Source: Rhodococcus sp. X156
GTDB taxonomy: Bacteria > Actinomycetota > Actinomycetes > Mycobacteriales > Mycobacteriaceae
Direction: 5' to 3'
Assembly (NCBI RefSeq): GCF_004006015.1
Contig: NZ_CP034766.1
Span: 1,397,001-1,461,000 of the forward strand
Length of the DNA: 64,000 nucleotides
Shown here: positions 47,696 through 63,206 of the stretch, one piece after another
How positions within the stretch are numbered: the stretch's first letter is position 1
Layout: the number at the start of each line of letters is the position of its first letter
Notes under the pieces: model-generated
What the model saw: the letters and a program-made list of their open reading frames with translations, nothing else
Databases searched by the model: none
Told to the model about the DNA's origin: nothing
Made by a program: the position numbers and the translations under genes

Positions 47696-48328
47696 ATGCC
47701 AGCACACAGTCACTCCGGCACGCACGTGGACCCGTCTGCACCCCTGGTGCTGGACACCCGCGAGCTCGGCCGCCGGCCGGGCAGCATGCGCACCGTCGAG
47801 CGCACCGTCGACGCCCCGGAACGCATCGGGCTGGAGCTCATCGCGGTGCCCCAGGGCGACCCGCTGGAGCTCGACCTGCGCCTGGAGTCGGTGATGGAGG
47901 GCGTGCTCGTCAGCGGCACCGTCACCGCGTCGGCGGTCGGCGAGTGCTCGCGCTGCCTGGAGACCTTCACCCGGCCGGTGCAGATCACCCTCACCGAGCT
48001 GTACTACTACCCGGCCAAGACGCCGCAGCAGGCCGAGGAGGACGACGAGGCCAGGATGGTCGAGGACGAGCTGATCGACCTCGCCCCGGCCGTCACCGAG
48101 GCCATCGTGCTCGACCTGCCGCTGCAGCCGTTGTGCTCGGAGGACTGCCCCGGACTGTGCGCCCAGTGTGGTGTTCAGCTGGCGATTGCAGAACCCGGGC
48201 ACGGGCATGAGACCATAGATCCCCGTTGGGCCGCGCTGTCGGCCAAGCTCGACCAGGCCGGTGTTCCGGAGCCCAGCGCCAAGCACAGCACCGATGACGG
48301 TGCGCCAACCGATCTCGAGGAGAAGTAG
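47696..48328 (+). CDS. YceD/DUF177-family protein
   Basis: 210 aa. DUF177 features: [21 protein letters not shown] near residue 85, and the C-terminal [17 protein letters not shown] near 143 with four cysteines suited to zinc. The family accompanies rpmF in most bacteria and is linked to 23S rRNA accumulation. It is followed by rpmF after 2 bp. AAGGAGA lies about 15 bases before the ATG, a rather long spacing; the 5' end of the gene is otherwise unsupported by alternatives. Confidence 0.88.
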   Translation: MPAHSHSGTHVDPSAPLVLDTRELGRRPGSMRTVERTVDAPERIGLELIAVPQGDPLELDLRLESVMEGVLVSGTVTASAVGECSRCLETFTRPVQITLTELYYYPAKTPQQAEEDDEARMVEDELIDLAPAVTEAIVLDLPLQPLCSEDCPGLCAQCGVQLAIAEPGHGHETIDPRWAALSAKLDQAGVPEPSAKHSTDDGAPTDLEEK

Positions 48329-48330
48329 TC

Positions 48331-48510
48331 GTGGCCGTCCCGAAGCGCAAGATGTCCCGTGCCAACACCAGGGACCGCCGTAGCCAGTGGAAGACCACTG
48401 CTCCCACCCTGGTGACCTGCCCCAACCGGGCGTGTGGCGAGCAGAAGCTCCCGCACATCGCCTGCCCGTCCTGCGGCACCTACAACAACCGTCAGGTCAC
48501 CGCGGTCTGA
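48331..48510 (+). CDS. rpmF: 50S ribosomal protein L32
   Basis: 59 aa: [20 protein letters not shown] at the start, then [20 protein letters not shown] and [13 protein letters not shown]. The two cysteine pairs suit zinc. GTG at 48331 has AGGAG (48318-48322) upstream. It lies in the yceD-rpmF-rnc-mutM operon. Confidence 0.97.
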   Translation: MAVPKRKMSRANTRDRRSQWKTTAPTLVTCPNRACGEQKLPHIACPSCGTYNNRQVTAV

Positions 48511-48526
48511 GTCCGCGGGATCAACG

Positions 48527-49288
48527 GTGGGTAGCAAGCACACAGACGGAGCGGTTCTCGACCGCGGTCCGCTGCTGACGGCACTCGGGGTCGATCTCGA
48601 CCCCGAGCTGCTGACGCTCGCACTCACGCACCGCTCGTACGCGTACGAGAACGGTGGCCTGCCGACCAACGAGCGGCTGGAGTTCCTCGGGGACTCCGTG
48701 CTCGGGCTGGCAGTCACCGAGCGGCTCTACCGCACCCTGCCGGACAAGTCCGAGGGTGTGCTCGCCAAGATCCGGGCCAGCGTGGTCAACATGCACGCGC
48801 TGGCCGGGGTCGCCCGCACCCTCGGCGAGGGTGGGCTCGGTGCGTACCTCTTGCTGGGCAAGGGTGAAGAGCTCACCGGCGGCCGGGACAAGACCAGCAT
48901 CCTGGCCGACGGCATGGAGTCGCTGCTGGGGGCCATCCACCTGCAGCACGGCATCGAGACCGCCCGCGAGGTGGTGGAGCGGCTGTTCCACACGCTGCTC
49001 ACCGAGGCGCCGCTGCTGGGGGCCGGCCTGGACTGGAAGACCAGCCTGCAGGAGCTCACCTCCGAGCGCGGCCTGGGCGTGCCCGTCTACGACGTGCAGT
49101 CCAGCGGCCCCGATCACCTCAAGGAGTTCCAGGCGCGCGTGCTCGTCTCGGGGGACACCCTGGGGGTGGGCTCCGGCCGCAGCAAGAAGGAGGCGGAGCA
49201 GAAGGCCGCCTCCACCGCCTGGCGCGCCCTGTCGGCGGCCGAGACCCCCGTCGAGGCTGAGGGAACCACCTCCCCCTCCGGAGCCTGA
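48527..49288 (+). CDS. rnc: Ribonuclease III
   Basis: 253 aa. The endonuclease domain carries [16 protein letters not shown] (near residue 48), the catalytic signature, and [19 protein letters not shown] near 124. A double-stranded RNA-binding domain follows ([35 protein letters not shown]). It processes rRNA and structured mRNA. GTG at 48527, reading [13 protein letters not shown], is the best fit; upstream residues are non-homologous. It abuts mutM directly. Confidence 0.95.
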   Translation: MGSKHTDGAVLDRGPLLTALGVDLDPELLTLALTHRSYAYENGGLPTNERLEFLGDSVLGLAVTERLYRTLPDKSEGVLAKIRASVVNMHALAGVARTLGEGGLGAYLLLGKGEELTGGRDKTSILADGMESLLGAIHLQHGIETAREVVERLFHTLLTEAPLLGAGLDWKTSLQELTSERGLGVPVYDVQSSGPDHLKEFQARVLVSGDTLGVGSGRSKKEAEQKAASTAWRALSAAETPVEAEGTTSPSGA

Positions 49289-50275
49289 GTGCCCGAGCTG
49301 CCCGAGGTCGAGGTGGTCCGTCGCGGCCTCGTCGAGCACGTGGTCGGCCACGTCGTGGAGTCCGTCGAGGTTCGCCACCCCCGCGCGGTGCGGCGCCACC
49401 TCGCCGGCGCCGACGACCTCGTGCTCGGCCTGCTCGGCGCGCGCCTGGTCAGCGCCGACCGTCGGGGCAAGTACCTGTGGCTGCAGGCCGACACCGTCGA
49501 GCGCGGTCGGCAGGCCGTGGTGGTGCACCTGGGCATGAGCGGGCAGATGCGAGTGCAGCCGGTGGGCGCCCCGGACGAGAAGCACCTGCGCATCCGGGTG
49601 CGGCTGCGGGCCACCGCCGACGAGCCGGCCAGCGAGCTGCGGTTCGTGGACCAGCGCACCTTCGGCGGCTGGGCGGTGGAGGAGCTGGAGCCGGTGGACG
49701 GCGTCCTGCTGCCCCGGCCGGTCACCCACATCGCCCGCGACCCCCTGGACCCCGACTTCGATGCCGAGGCCGTGGTGACCGCGATGCGGCGCAGGCACAC
49801 CGAGGTCAAGCGGGCGCTGCTGGACCAGACCCTGGTCTCCGGCATCGGCAACATCTACGCCGACGAGGCCCTGTGGCGCGCCCAGCTGCACGGCCGGCGC
49901 CCCACCGACCGGCTCAGCCGCGCCCAGGCCCGCGAGCTGCTCAGCCGGGCCGCCGAGGTGATGCGCGAGGCGCTGGCCCAGGGTGGGACGTCCTTCGACG
50001 CGCTCTACGTCAACGTCAACGGTGACTCCGGCTACTTCGACCGCTCGCTGGCGGCCTACGGCCAGGCGGGCCGGCCGTGCCCGCGGTGCGGGCACAGCAT
50101 CGTGCGGGAGAGCTTCATGAACCGCTCCTCGTTCAGCTGCCCGTCCTGCCAGCCGCCCCCGCGGGCCCGTCGCAGCAGCAGCCGGACACCCACCGGCCTC
50201 AGCTCCGCCGGCGGTGCGGCACGAACTCCAGCACCAGGAACGCGGCCAGCACGAACGCCACCTGGCGCAGCCTGA
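49289..50275 (+). CDS. mutM: Formamidopyrimidine-DNA glycosylase
   Basis: 328 aa. The N-terminal [13 protein letters not shown] gives catalytic Pro and Glu after Met removal. Other family features are [12 protein letters not shown] near residue 70, [20 protein letters not shown] near 178, and a C-terminal zinc finger CPRCG...CPSCQ (about 264-289). It excises oxidised purines. The roughly 40-residue Pro/Ala/Ser/Arg tail after the finger is unusual, and its last 77 bp overlap the convergent DUF2156 gene. GTG start touches the rnc stop (TGAGTG). Confidence 0.95.
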   Translation: MPELPEVEVVRRGLVEHVVGHVVESVEVRHPRAVRRHLAGADDLVLGLLGARLVSADRRGKYLWLQADTVERGRQAVVVHLGMSGQMRVQPVGAPDEKHLRIRVRLRATADEPASELRFVDQRTFGGWAVEELEPVDGVLLPRPVTHIARDPLDPDFDAEAVVTAMRRRHTEVKRALLDQTLVSGIGNIYADEALWRAQLHGRRPTDRLSRAQARELLSRAAEVMREALAQGGTSFDALYVNVNGDSGYFDRSLAAYGQAGRPCPRCGHSIVRESFMNRSSFSCPSCQPPPRARRSSSRTPTGLSSAGGAARTPAPGTRPARTPPGAA

Positions 50276-51467
50276 CCATCGCGAACCGCTGTCCGTCCAG
50301 CGCCCGGAACTTGCGCACGAAGCGGTACAGCGACTCGATGCGGATCAGCGGGTCGAGCAGGTGGGTGGCGACGTACACCGCCTGCTGGCCCGCCCCCCGG
50401 TGGGTGGACTCGAAGATCTCCGGGAACGCCGCGAACGCCAGCGACACCTTCTCCCCGCCGTGCTCCTTGCCGTGGTGCACCATGTCCACGCTGAGCCGCT
50501 CGTCCACCCCGTTGGGGGCGTCGGCGGAGCGGTAGGGCACGTCCAGGGTGAGCATGCGGCCCTCGTCGGCCGTGGCGTAGCGGTGGAACGCCACCGCCCG
50601 CCCCTCGGCGTCGCGGGCGATGGCCAGCAGGATGCCCGGCGTCCGGCCGTCGAGCAGGTGGTCCAGGATCATCGAGAAGCCCCGGTTGGCGTGCCGGTGG
50701 TCGCTACTGGCGACGAGCCGGCGCAGCTCGGCCAGCGTCTCCTTGTCCAGGCCCCGCTCGGAGCGGACCTCGGTGGTGATCCCCGCGTTGTGGGTGCGCT
50801 GCACCGCCTGGCGGAGGTTGCGCCACTGCCGGCCCTGCAGGGTGAAGGAGGCGACGTCGATCACCACGTCACGCCCGATGGGCACCGTCCGCAGCCCGTG
50901 CCTGCTCCACAGCGGTGCGCAGTACTCGCCGGCGGCGAGCACCGCCACCCGCCAGCCGTTGCTGCGGCAGTGCGCCTGGAACTCCTCGATGAGGTCGGCG
51001 AAGTCGGTGCGCTCGCCCACCGGGTCCCCGGCGACGGCGGCGATGCCCAGGCGGGCCCGGTAGCCGAGCGCCGCGGTGCCGTCGCTGTTGAAGAAGTAGC
51101 CCTTGGCCGAGTGCATCACGAAGGGCGCCAGCGGGTCGTCCCGGGAGCGGTTGACCAGTGCGAAGACCCGGCCCAGCTCCTCGGGCGCGGCCTTGGTCGT
51201 CTTGGGGAACACCAGCACGGCACCGGCCAGGGCCAGGGCGATGAAGCCCAGCACCCCGCGGCCGCTGTCGTAGGCCAGCCGGGCGATGACCGCCAGCGCG
51301 ACGGCGCCGAGCACGTGGTTGCGGGTGAGCGGCCGCCGCAGGTAGAGCCCGCGCAGCAGGAAGAAGATGGCCAGGCCGAGCGCGTAGGGCCAGGACCACT
51401 GCAGGTCGCCGAGGCGTCCGACGGTCTGGTCCTGGGTGGTGTCCAGGAACGAGGCGAGCCCGCTCAC
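50199..51467 (-). CDS. DUF2156 aminoacyltransferase-like membrane protein
   Basis: 422 aa. Two or three N-terminal helices ([45 protein letters not shown]) precede a DUF2156 domain like the C-terminal catalytic part of MprF/lysyl-phosphatidylglycerol synthetase: [36 protein letters not shown] and [20 protein letters not shown]. It lacks the many-helix flippase part. Aminoacyl transfer to a lipid is plausible but the substrate is not shown. GTG at 51467 overlaps the stop of the zinc-motif protein (GTGA). Its 3' end overlaps mutM. Confidence 0.85.
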   Translation of the reverse strand: MSGLASFLDTTQDQTVGRLGDLQWSWPYALGLAIFFLLRGLYLRRPLTRNHVLGAVALAVIARLAYDSGRGVLGFIALALAGAVLVFPKTTKAAPEELGRVFALVNRSRDDPLAPFVMHSAKGYFFNSDGTAALGYRARLGIAAVAGDPVGERTDFADLIEEFQAHCRSNGWRVAVLAAGEYCAPLWSRHGLRTVPIGRDVVIDVASFTLQGRQWRNLRQAVQRTHNAGITTEVRSERGLDKETLAELRRLVASSDHRHANRGFSMILDHLLDGRTPGILLAIARDAEGRAVAFHRYATADEGRMLTLDVPYRSADAPNGVDERLSVDMVHHGKEHGGEKVSLAFAAFPEIFESTHRGAGQQAVYVATHLLDPLIRIESLYRFVRKFRALDGQRFAMVRLRQVAFVLAAFLVLEFVPHRRRS

Positions 51468-51661
51468 CCGGGATCCTGGCGCTTCTTGACCTCCAGGATG
51501 GCCGCGGGCACCCGGCCGTCGGCGTCGATCGGGGTCCACGGCTCGCTGGGCACCCACTGCGAGCCGCACCCGGCACAGACGTGCAGGTCTTCCTCCGCGC
51601 GGCTGGCCCGCCAAGAACACAGCGAGCGGCAGGCGTTGACGACCAACCCGCGCTGTCCCAC
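51464..51661 (-). CDS. Small cysteine-motif protein coupled to the DUF2156 gene
   Basis: 65 aa: MGQRGLVVNACRSLCSWRAS, then HVCAGCGSQWVPSEPWTPID, ending in [11 protein letters not shown]. Cys-x3-Cys and Cys-x2-Cys form a likely zinc ribbon. I do not recognise a named family. GTG at 51661; GTGA overlap with the DUF2156 gene suggests the two act together. It faces acyP, 18 bp away. Confidence 0.65.
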   Translation of the reverse strand: MGQRGLVVNACRSLCSWRASRAEEDLHVCAGCGSQWVPSEPWTPIDADGRVPAAILEVKKRQDPG

Positions 51662-51679
51662 CCCTGCAGAATAGGCGGC

Positions 51680-51976
51680 ATGCCTGATCCGACGACCGAC
51701 ACGCTTCCCGTCCGCCTCGCCGCATGGGTGCACGGTCACGTGCAGGGCGTCGGCTTCCGCTGGTGGACCCGCTCGAGGGCGCTGGAGCTGGGCCTGGTGG
51801 GCAGCGCCAGCAACCAGCGCGACGGTCGGGTGCTGGTGGTCGCCGAGGGCCCCCGCGCGCAGTGCGAGCAGCTGCTGCAGGCGCTGCGCGGGGGCGCGAC
51901 CCCGGGCGCCGTGGACACCGTGGTGCACACCTGGGAGCCGGCGCGCGGCGGCCTGCACGGCTTCGTGGAGCGGTAG
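51680..51976 (+). CDS. acyP: Acylphosphatase
   Basis: 98 aa. [19 protein letters not shown] (residues 14-32) holds the phosphate loop and catalytic Arg; [17 protein letters not shown] has the catalytic Asn. It hydrolyses carboxyl-phosphate bonds. Located just before smc, as in mycobacteria. Confidence 0.95.
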   Translation: MPDPTTDTLPVRLAAWVHGHVQGVGFRWWTRSRALELGLVGSASNQRDGRVLVVAEGPRAQCEQLLQALRGGATPGAVDTVVHTWEPARGGLHGFVER

Positions 51977-51983
51977 CGCCGGG

Positions 51984-51989
51984 TACCGT
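51984..51989 (+). promoter_or_regulatory. Probable -10 element (TACCGT), leaderless start for smc
   Basis: TACCGT fits TANNNT and ends 6 bases before the GTG start of smc at 51996; no Shine-Dalgarno is visible. Confidence 0.45.
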
Positions 51990-51995
51990 TCCCTG

Positions 51996-54900
51996 GTGCA
52001 CCTGAAGAGCCTCACGCTGAAGGGATTCAAGTCCTTCGCCTCGGCCACCACGCTGCGCTTCGAGCCTGGAATCACCTGTGTGGTGGGGCCCAACGGGTCT
52101 GGCAAGTCCAACGTGGTTGACGCGCTCACCTGGGTGATGGGTGAGCAGGGCGCCAAGGCGCTGCGCGGGGGCAAGATGGAGGACGTCATCTTCGCCGGCA
52201 CCTCCGGGCGCGCTCCGCTGGGCCGCGCCGAGGTCACCCTCACCATCGACAACTCCGACGGCGCCCTGCCGATCGACTACGCCGAGGTGTCCATCACCCG
52301 GCGGATGTTCCGCGACGGCGCCAGCGAGTACGAGATCAACGGCAGCTCGTGCCGGTTGATGGACGTGCAGGAGCTGCTCAGCGACTCCGGTATCGGCCGG
52401 GAGATGCACGTCATCGTCGGGCAGGGACGCCTGGCCACCATCCTGGAGTCGCGGCCGGAGGACCGCCGCGCCTTCATCGAGGAGGCGGCCGGCGTCCTCA
52501 AGCACCGCAAGCGCAAGGAGAAGGCGCTGCGCAAGCTCGACTCCATGCAGGCCAACCTGGCGCGGCTGGGCGACCTGACCACCGAGCTGCGCCGCCAGCT
52601 GAAGCCGCTGGGCAAGCAGGCGGAGGTGGCGCGCCGTGCGCAGACCGTGCAGGCCGACCTGCGCGACGCCCGGCTGCGCCTCGCCGCCGACGACCTGGTG
52701 ACCCGCCGCGCCGAGCTGGACCGGGGCGTCACCGACGAGGCCGCCGCCCGCGCCCAGCAGGAGCAGGTGCAGGCCGAGCTGGCCCGCGCCGAGCAGCAGG
52801 TGGCCCTCAGCGAGGCCCTGGTGGCCGAGCTGGCCCCGGCCGCCACGGCTGCGCAGGACACCTGGCTGCGGCTGTCGGCCCTGCAGGAGCGGATGAGCGC
52901 CACCGTGCGGGTGGCGGCCGACCGGGCCCGCCACCTCAGCGCTCCGGTGGCCGACACCCGCCCCGGCCGCGACCCTGAGCAGCTGGAGGCCGAGGCCGAG
53001 CGTGCCGCCGAGCTGGAGGCCGAGCTGGAGGCGGCGATGGTGGCCGCCCAGGCCGAGCTGGCGACCGCGCAGCAGCGGCGCACCGAGCTGGAGCGGGCGC
53101 TGACCGCCGCCGAGAAGGCACACCTGGCCGCGGTGCGGGCCATCGCCGACCGGCGCGAGGGCCTGGCCCGGCTGTCCGGGCAGGTGGACACCCTGCGCTC
53201 GCGCAGCGAGTCCGGCGCCGCCGAGATCGAGCGGCTGAGCACCTCCCTGGCCGAGGCGCGCGCCCGCGGCGAGGAGGCTGCGCGCGAGTTCGCGGCGGTG
53301 CAGGCCGAGATCAGCGACCTCGACGCCGGCGAGCTGGGGCTGGACGACCGTCACGAGCGGGCGGTGGCCGCGCACGCCGCGGCCCAGCAGCGGGTGAGCG
53401 AGCTGCTCGAGGCCGAGCGCGAGGCGGGCCAGGCGGTGGCCTCGGGCCGCGCGACGGTGGCGGCGCTGTCGGTGGGGCTGGCCCGCAAGGACGGCGCTGG
53501 GTGGTTGGTCGAGCACCACCAGGTGCTCGGCACCGCCGCCCAGCGGCTGCGGGTGCGCACCGGTTACGAGGCGGCCGTGGCGGCCGCGCTCGGTCCGCTG
53601 GCCGACGCGGTGGTGGTGGCCGGCCAGCAGTCGGTGCTGCCCGCGCTGGAGGCGCTCAAGGCCGCGGACGGTGGACGGACCGGGCTGCTGGTGACCGACG
53701 CCGCGGCGCCACTCGGGCAGCGCCCCGCCGTGGCGCTGACCGACGGCGCGCGCTGGGCCGGTGAGCTGGTGGACTGCGACGACGCGCTGCGCCCCGCGGT
53801 GCAGGCCCTGCTGTGCGACGTCGTGGTCGTCGAGCAGCTCGGCCAGGCGGACGCCCTGACCGCCGCCGGGGTGCGGGTGGTGACCCAGGAGGGTGACCTG
53901 CTGGGCGCCGGGTGGGCGCTGGGTGGCTCGGACCGTCCGGCCAGCACCCTGGAGGTGCAGGCCGCGGTGGACGAGGCGACCGCCGCCGTGCAGGCCGCCG
54001 AGCAGCGCGCCGAGCAGCTGGCCGGTGCCCTCACCGGCGCACGGGAGGAGGAGAAGGAGCGGGCACAGAACGTCGACCTGACCCTGGCCGCGCTGAACGA
54101 GTCCGACGCAGAGCTGGCCGCGGTGGCCGAGCGCCTCGGTCGGCTGGGCCAGACCGTGCGCACCGCGGAGAGCGAGGTGGCGCGGCTGGCCGCCCAGCGG
54201 GAGAAGCTGGAGACTGCCCGGGCGGAGCGGCTCACGGCGCTGGCCGAGCTGGAGCAGCGCCTGGCCCACGCCCAGGCCGAGCCGGGGGAGGACGAGCCCA
54301 CCACGGCCGAGCGCGACGCAGCCGCCGTCGCGCTGAGCACCGCCCGCGCCGCCGAGGTGGAGGCCCGGCTGGCCCTGCGCACCGCGGAGGAGCGAGCCGG
54401 GTCGGTGCGCGGCAGGGCCGACGCCCTGCGGCGCAGTGCCCGCGCCGAGCGCGACGCCCGGGTGCGGGCGGAGAACGCGCTGCGCACCCGTCGGCACGCC
54501 GCCGCGGTGGCGGAGGCGGTGGCCGAGGGCGGGCAGCGGGCGCAGCAGCACGTGCAGCAGGTGCTGGCCGCGGCGGTGGCCGAGCGCGACGCCGTCACCG
54601 CGCGCCGCACCACGGCCGAGGCGGAGCTGCGCGTCACGCGGGAGAGCACCCGCAGCCTGGCCCAGCAGCTCGCCGCGCTCACCGACGCGGTGCACCGCGA
54701 CGAGGTCGCCAGGGCCCAGGCGGCGCTGCGGGTGGAGCAGCTGGCGGAGACGATCGTGGCCACCCACGCCATCGGCCTGGACGAGCTGGTCGCCGAGTAC
54801 GGCCCGGACGTGCCGCTGCCGCCCACCGCGCAGGAGCTGGCCGAGCACGCCGCCGCCCGGGAGCGCGGCGAGCAGGTGAGCGCCCCGCCGCCCATGCCCT

Positions 54901-55583
54901 ACGACCGCGCCACCCAGGAGCAGCGGGTGGCCCGCGCCGAGCGGGACCTGCGCACCCTGGGCAAGGTGAACCCGCTGGCGCTGGAGGAGTTCGCCGCCCT
55001 GGAGGAGCGCTACCAGTTCCTGGCCACCCAGCTGGAGGACGTCAAGGCCACCCGCAAGGACCTGCTGGGCGTGGTCGCTGACGTGGACCGACGGATCCTG
55101 GAGGTGTTCACCGCGGCCTACCACGACGTGGCGGCGGAGTTCGGCGCCGTGTTCGCCACGCTGTTCCCCGGCGGGGAGGGCCGGCTGGTGCTGACCGACC
55201 CCGACGACATGCTCACCACCGGCATCGAGGTGGAGGCGCGTCCACCGGGCAAGCGGGTCAAGCGGCTGTCCCTGCTGTCCGGCGGTGAGAAGTCGCTGAC
55301 CGCGGTGGCCATGCTGGTCGCGATCTTCCGGGCGCGGCCGTCGCCGTTCTACGTGATGGACGAGGTGGAGGCGGCGCTGGACGACACCAACCTGCGGCGG
55401 CTGATCACCTTGTTCGAGCAGCTGCGGGAGCGCTCCCAGCTGATCGTCATCACCCACCAGAAGGCGACCATGGAGGTTGCCGACGCCCTGTACGGGGTGA
55501 GCATGCGGGGGGACGGCATCACCACCGTCATCTCCCAGCGGATGCGCAGGCAGCCCACGGGCGAGCCGGCACCCGCCGGCTAG
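51996..55583 (+). CDS. smc: Chromosome segregation protein SMC
   Basis: 1195 aa. Walker [21 protein letters not shown] is near residue 31. Ala/Glu/Arg-rich coiled coils (about 170-490 and 670-1000) flank a hinge (about 500-660, [20 protein letters not shown]). The signature [14 protein letters not shown] lies near 1094 and Walker [14 protein letters not shown] near 1118. It forms a dimer that, with ScpA and ScpB, organises the chromosome. GTG start with leaderless signature. Confidence 0.97.
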   Translation: MHLKSLTLKGFKSFASATTLRFEPGITCVVGPNGSGKSNVVDALTWVMGEQGAKALRGGKMEDVIFAGTSGRAPLGRAEVTLTIDNSDGALPIDYAEVSITRRMFRDGASEYEINGSSCRLMDVQELLSDSGIGREMHVIVGQGRLATILESRPEDRRAFIEEAAGVLKHRKRKEKALRKLDSMQANLARLGDLTTELRRQLKPLGKQAEVARRAQTVQADLRDARLRLAADDLVTRRAELDRGVTDEAAARAQQEQVQAELARAEQQVALSEALVAELAPAATAAQDTWLRLSALQERMSATVRVAADRARHLSAPVADTRPGRDPEQLEAEAERAAELEAELEAAMVAAQAELATAQQRRTELERALTAAEKAHLAAVRAIADRREGLARLSGQVDTLRSRSESGAAEIERLSTSLAEARARGEEAAREFAAVQAEISDLDAGELGLDDRHERAVAAHAAAQQRVSELLEAEREAGQAVASGRATVAALSVGLARKDGAGWLVEHHQVLGTAAQRLRVRTGYEAAVAAALGPLADAVVVAGQQSVLPALEALKAADGGRTGLLVTDAAAPLGQRPAVALTDGARWAGELVDCDDALRPAVQALLCDVVVVEQLGQADALTAAGVRVVTQEGDLLGAGWALGGSDRPASTLEVQAAVDEATAAVQAAEQRAEQLAGALTGAREEEKERAQNVDLTLAALNESDAELAAVAERLGRLGQTVRTAESEVARLAAQREKLETARAERLTALAELEQRLAHAQAEPGEDEPTTAERDAAAVALSTARAAEVEARLALRTAEERAGSVRGRADALRRSARAERDARVRAENALRTRRHAAAVAEAVAEGGQRAQQHVQQVLAAAVAERDAVTARRTTAEAELRVTRESTRSLAQQLAALTDAVHRDEVARAQAALRVEQLAETIVATHAIGLDELVAEYGPDVPLPPTAQELAEHAAARERGEQVSAPPPMPYDRATQEQRVARAERDLRTLGKVNPLALEEFAALEERYQFLATQLEDVKATRKDLLGVVADVDRRILEVFTAAYHDVAAEFGAVFATLFPGGEGRLVLTDPDDMLTTGIEVEARPPGKRVKRLSLLSGGEKSLTAVAMLVAIFRARPSPFYVMDEVEAALDDTNLRRLITLFEQLRERSQLIVITHQKATMEVADALYGVSMRGDGITTVISQRMRRQPTGEPAPAG

Positions 55584-55653
55584 TCCCGCCCTGTCGCCCG
55601 GGGGCCTCCTCCCCACTGGGCCGTTAGGGTCTCGGCGGCCGGCGACTGGCACG

Positions 55654-57108
<1,455 letters not shown>

Positions 57109-57112
57109 CCCG

Positions 57113-57136
57113 CCGCGCCCGGTGACGCGGGCGCGG
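57113..57136 (+). terminator. GC hairpin after ftsY
   Basis: Perfect 9-bp stem CCGCGCCCG / CGGGCGCGG with a 6-base loop, beginning 4 bp after the ftsY stop. It has no U-run. Confidence 0.55.
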
Positions 57137-57159
57137 CCGTGAGGACCAGGCGAACCTGT

Positions 57160-57196
57160 GTGACTGCCGTAAACACGGACGTAACATGAGCGCCCC
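57160..57196 (+). promoter_or_regulatory. Putative GlnR-type nitrogen-control site upstream of amt-glnB-glnD
   Basis: GTGAC-N5-TAAAC-N6-GTAAC-N6-GCCCC resembles the actinobacterial GlnR pattern gTnAC-N6-GaAAC repeated at 11-bp spacing. Three of the elements keep the 11-bp period and one is off by a base. The site lies about 120 bp before amt. Confidence 0.45.
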
Positions 57197-57313
57197 ATCG
57201 TTCATCTCTGGGCAACAGTGGTGCTGCACAGGGGAAACACCGAACGGGGACTCTCTCCTCACAACCAGAGCCAGGGGGCATGCCCTAGGCCGGGGCAGGA
57301 GGAGGCAAGCCAG

Positions 57314-59070
<1,757 letters not shown>

Positions 59071-59191
59071 CGCGCCCACGGTGACCAGCCTCCCTGCACG
59101 ACGTCGCGGACCCTCGTCCGCCGGAACTCCCGGTTACGCACCGGTGAGGGCCCGGCGGGCGGGGGTCCGTGTCTGTGTGGGCGTGCTGGCC

Positions 59192-59259
59192 CACCTCGCT
59201 GACCGGCTCACCTCGCTGACGGACCCACCTCGCTGACCGGCCTACATCTCTGACCAGGA
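59192..59259 (+). repeat. 17-bp tandem repeat x4 just upstream of glnD
   Basis: Units at 59192, 59209, 59226 and 59243. Consensus CACCTCGCTGACCGGCY; the first three are close to identical, and the fourth is diverged (TACATCTCTGACCAGGA). They end 13 bp before the glnD ATG, so they lie in the leader. The core CACCTCGCTGAC resembles the complement of the 17-bp unit at 27013-27080. Confidence 0.88.
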
Positions 59260-59272
59260 CGGAGCTCCACCC

Positions 59273-61607
59273 ATGCAGCCCGACTACGACCCGGTGCACG
59301 ACCTCGTCGAGGGGCGGGCCAAGCTTCTGGCCAACGGCGACGCGCTGTCGGCCGCCGAGCTGCGCGCGGCCCTGCTCACCCTGCACGAGCACTGGCTGGT
59401 GCAGCGCGCCGACGAGCTCGGCATCACCGCCGGCAGCGGCATGGCCATCATGGCCGTCGGCGGGCTGGGCCGGCGCGAGCTGCTGCCGCACTCCGACCTC
59501 GACCTGGTGCTGCTGCACGGCAAGGGCGCCCCGAGCGGCATCGCCGAGATCGCCGACCGGCTCTGGTACCCGCTGTGGGACGCCCACGTGCAGCTCGACC
59601 ACAGCGTGCGCACCCCGGCCCAGGCACTGGCCGTGGCCGCCGAGGACGTCACCGCGGCGCTGGGCATGCTGGAGCTGCGGCCCATCGCCGGCGACACCGA
59701 GCTGGCCGGCGGGCTGGTTGGCTCGGTGTACGCCCAGTGGCGCAGCGGCATCCGCAACCGCCTGGACGAGCTGGCCGAGCAGGCCCACGAGCGCTGGGAG
59801 CGCGTGGGGGAGGTGGCTCACCGGGTGGAGCCTGACCTCAAGCACGGCCGCGGTGGGCTGCGCGACCTGCAGCTGCTCTCCGCGCTGGCTGCCGCCCAGG
59901 TGATCAACCGGACGCCCGGGCTCAGCGAGCACTCGCCCGGCGGCGGACTGCCCCGTGCGCACGCCCTGCTGCTGGACGTGCGCACCGAGCTGCACCGCGT
60001 GTCCGGCCGCGCCCGCGACGTGCTGCGCGCGCAGGACGCCGACGAGATCGCCGTCGCGCTGGGCCGCGGTGACCGCTTCACCCTGGCGCGGGAGCTCAGC
60101 GACGCCGCCCGCACCGTCAGCTACTCGGTGGAGGTGGGCCTGCGCACCGCCCGCAGCGCGCTGCCCCGCCGCGGCCTGGCCACCCTGCGCCGCGCCCCCG
60201 TGCGCCGGCCGCTGGCCGAGGGCGTGGTGGAGCACGGGGGCGAGGTGGCGCTGGCCAAGGGGGTGCGGGCCGGCACCGATCCCGCGCTGTCGCTGCGGGT
60301 GGCCCTGGCGTCGGCCCGCACCGGGCTGCCCATCGCCGGCTCCACCCTCAACGCGCTGGCCGATGCCCCGCCCCAGGAGGCCCCGGTGTGGCCGCGGCCG
60401 ATGCTGGCCAACTTCCTCGCCCTGCTGGGCACCGGGCGGGCGGTGATCGGCTCCATCGAGGCCCTCGACCGCGCCGACCTGTGGTGCACCCTGGTGCCGG
60501 AGTGGTCGACGGTGCGCGACCTGCCGCCCCGCGACGCCGCCCATGTCTGGTCGGTGGACCGCCACCTGATGGAGACGTGCGCCTACGCCGGCTCGCTGAC
60601 CACCCGGGTGTCGCGGCCGGACCTGCTGCTGGTGGGCGCGCTGCTGCACGACATCGCCAAGGGGCTGCCCGGTGACCACAGCGAGGTCGGCGCCGAGATG
60701 ATCCAGCCGATCGCCCGCCGGATGGGTCTGCCCGAGGCCGACGTGCAGACGCTGTCGGCGATGGTGCGCCACCACCTGCTGCTGCCGGTGACGGCGTCCC
60801 GCCGCGACCTCAACGACCCCGCCACCATCGAGGCCGTGGTGGACGCCGTGGGCGGCGACCGCGTGCTGCTGGAGCTGCTGCACGCCCTCACCGAGGCCGA
60901 CTCCCGTGCCACCGGCCCTGGCATGTGGGGCAGCTGGAAGGCGTCCCTGGTGGAGCAGCTGGTGAGCCGCTGCCGGCTGATGACCCGAGGCGAGCCGCTG
61001 CCGGAGATGGAGCCGCTCTCGGTGGAGCACCGCGCGCTGGCGGAGGCCGGCAAGCTGTCGGTGACGCTGGAGCCGGCCACCACCGACACCCCCATGCTGG
61101 TGCGGGTGGTGGCCCCGGACGCCCACAACGTGCTCGCTGCCGCTGCCGGGGTGCTGGCCCTGCACTCGCTGCGGGTGCACTCTGCGTCGGTGCGCGAGCA
61201 CGCCGGCGCCGCGGTGGACACCTTCATGGTCTCGCCCCGCTTCGGCAGCCCGCCCGACGTGGCCCTGCTGCGCCAGGACCTGGCCCGAGCGCTGCGCGAC
61301 GACGCCGAGCTGGCCCAGCGGCTGGCGGCCAAGGAGGCCACCTACGGTGAGCACGCCACCGACGGCACCGAGTCGCGGGTGCTCTGGGTGGACGAGGGCG
61401 TCGGCCCGGCCGTGCTGGAGCTCCGCGCGGCCGACCGGACGGGGCTGCTCTACCGGGTGGCCGCCGTGCTGCAGCAGCGCGGGGTGCAGATCGAGTGGGC
61501 GCGCGTGGAGACGATGGGCTCGTCGGTGGCGGACGCGTTCGGCCTGCACCTGGGCGACGCCGACACCCCAGTGCTGCGCAAGGAGCTCACCGCGGCGGTG
61601 CTGGCCG

Positions 61608-61618
<11 letters not shown>
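59273..61618 (+). CDS. glnD: PII uridylyl/adenylyltransferase (bifunctional)
   Basis: 781 aa. Nucleotidyltransferase motif VGGLGRRELLPHSDLDLVLL near residue 62; an HD hydrolase domain (LLHDIAKGLPGDHSEVG near 457); and two C-terminal ACT domains (VRVVAPDAHNVLAAAAGVL near 612, LELRAADRTGLLYRVAAVL near 715) that sense glutamine. It modifies and demodifies GlnB Tyr51. ATG at 59273 with GGACGGAG upstream. Its 3' end overlaps the convergent ligase gene by 11 bp. Confidence 0.96.
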
Positions 61619-63176
<1,558 letters not shown>

Positions 63177-63206
63177 AGGCCTGAGCGTAAGCCTGCGGGT
63201 GCCGTG

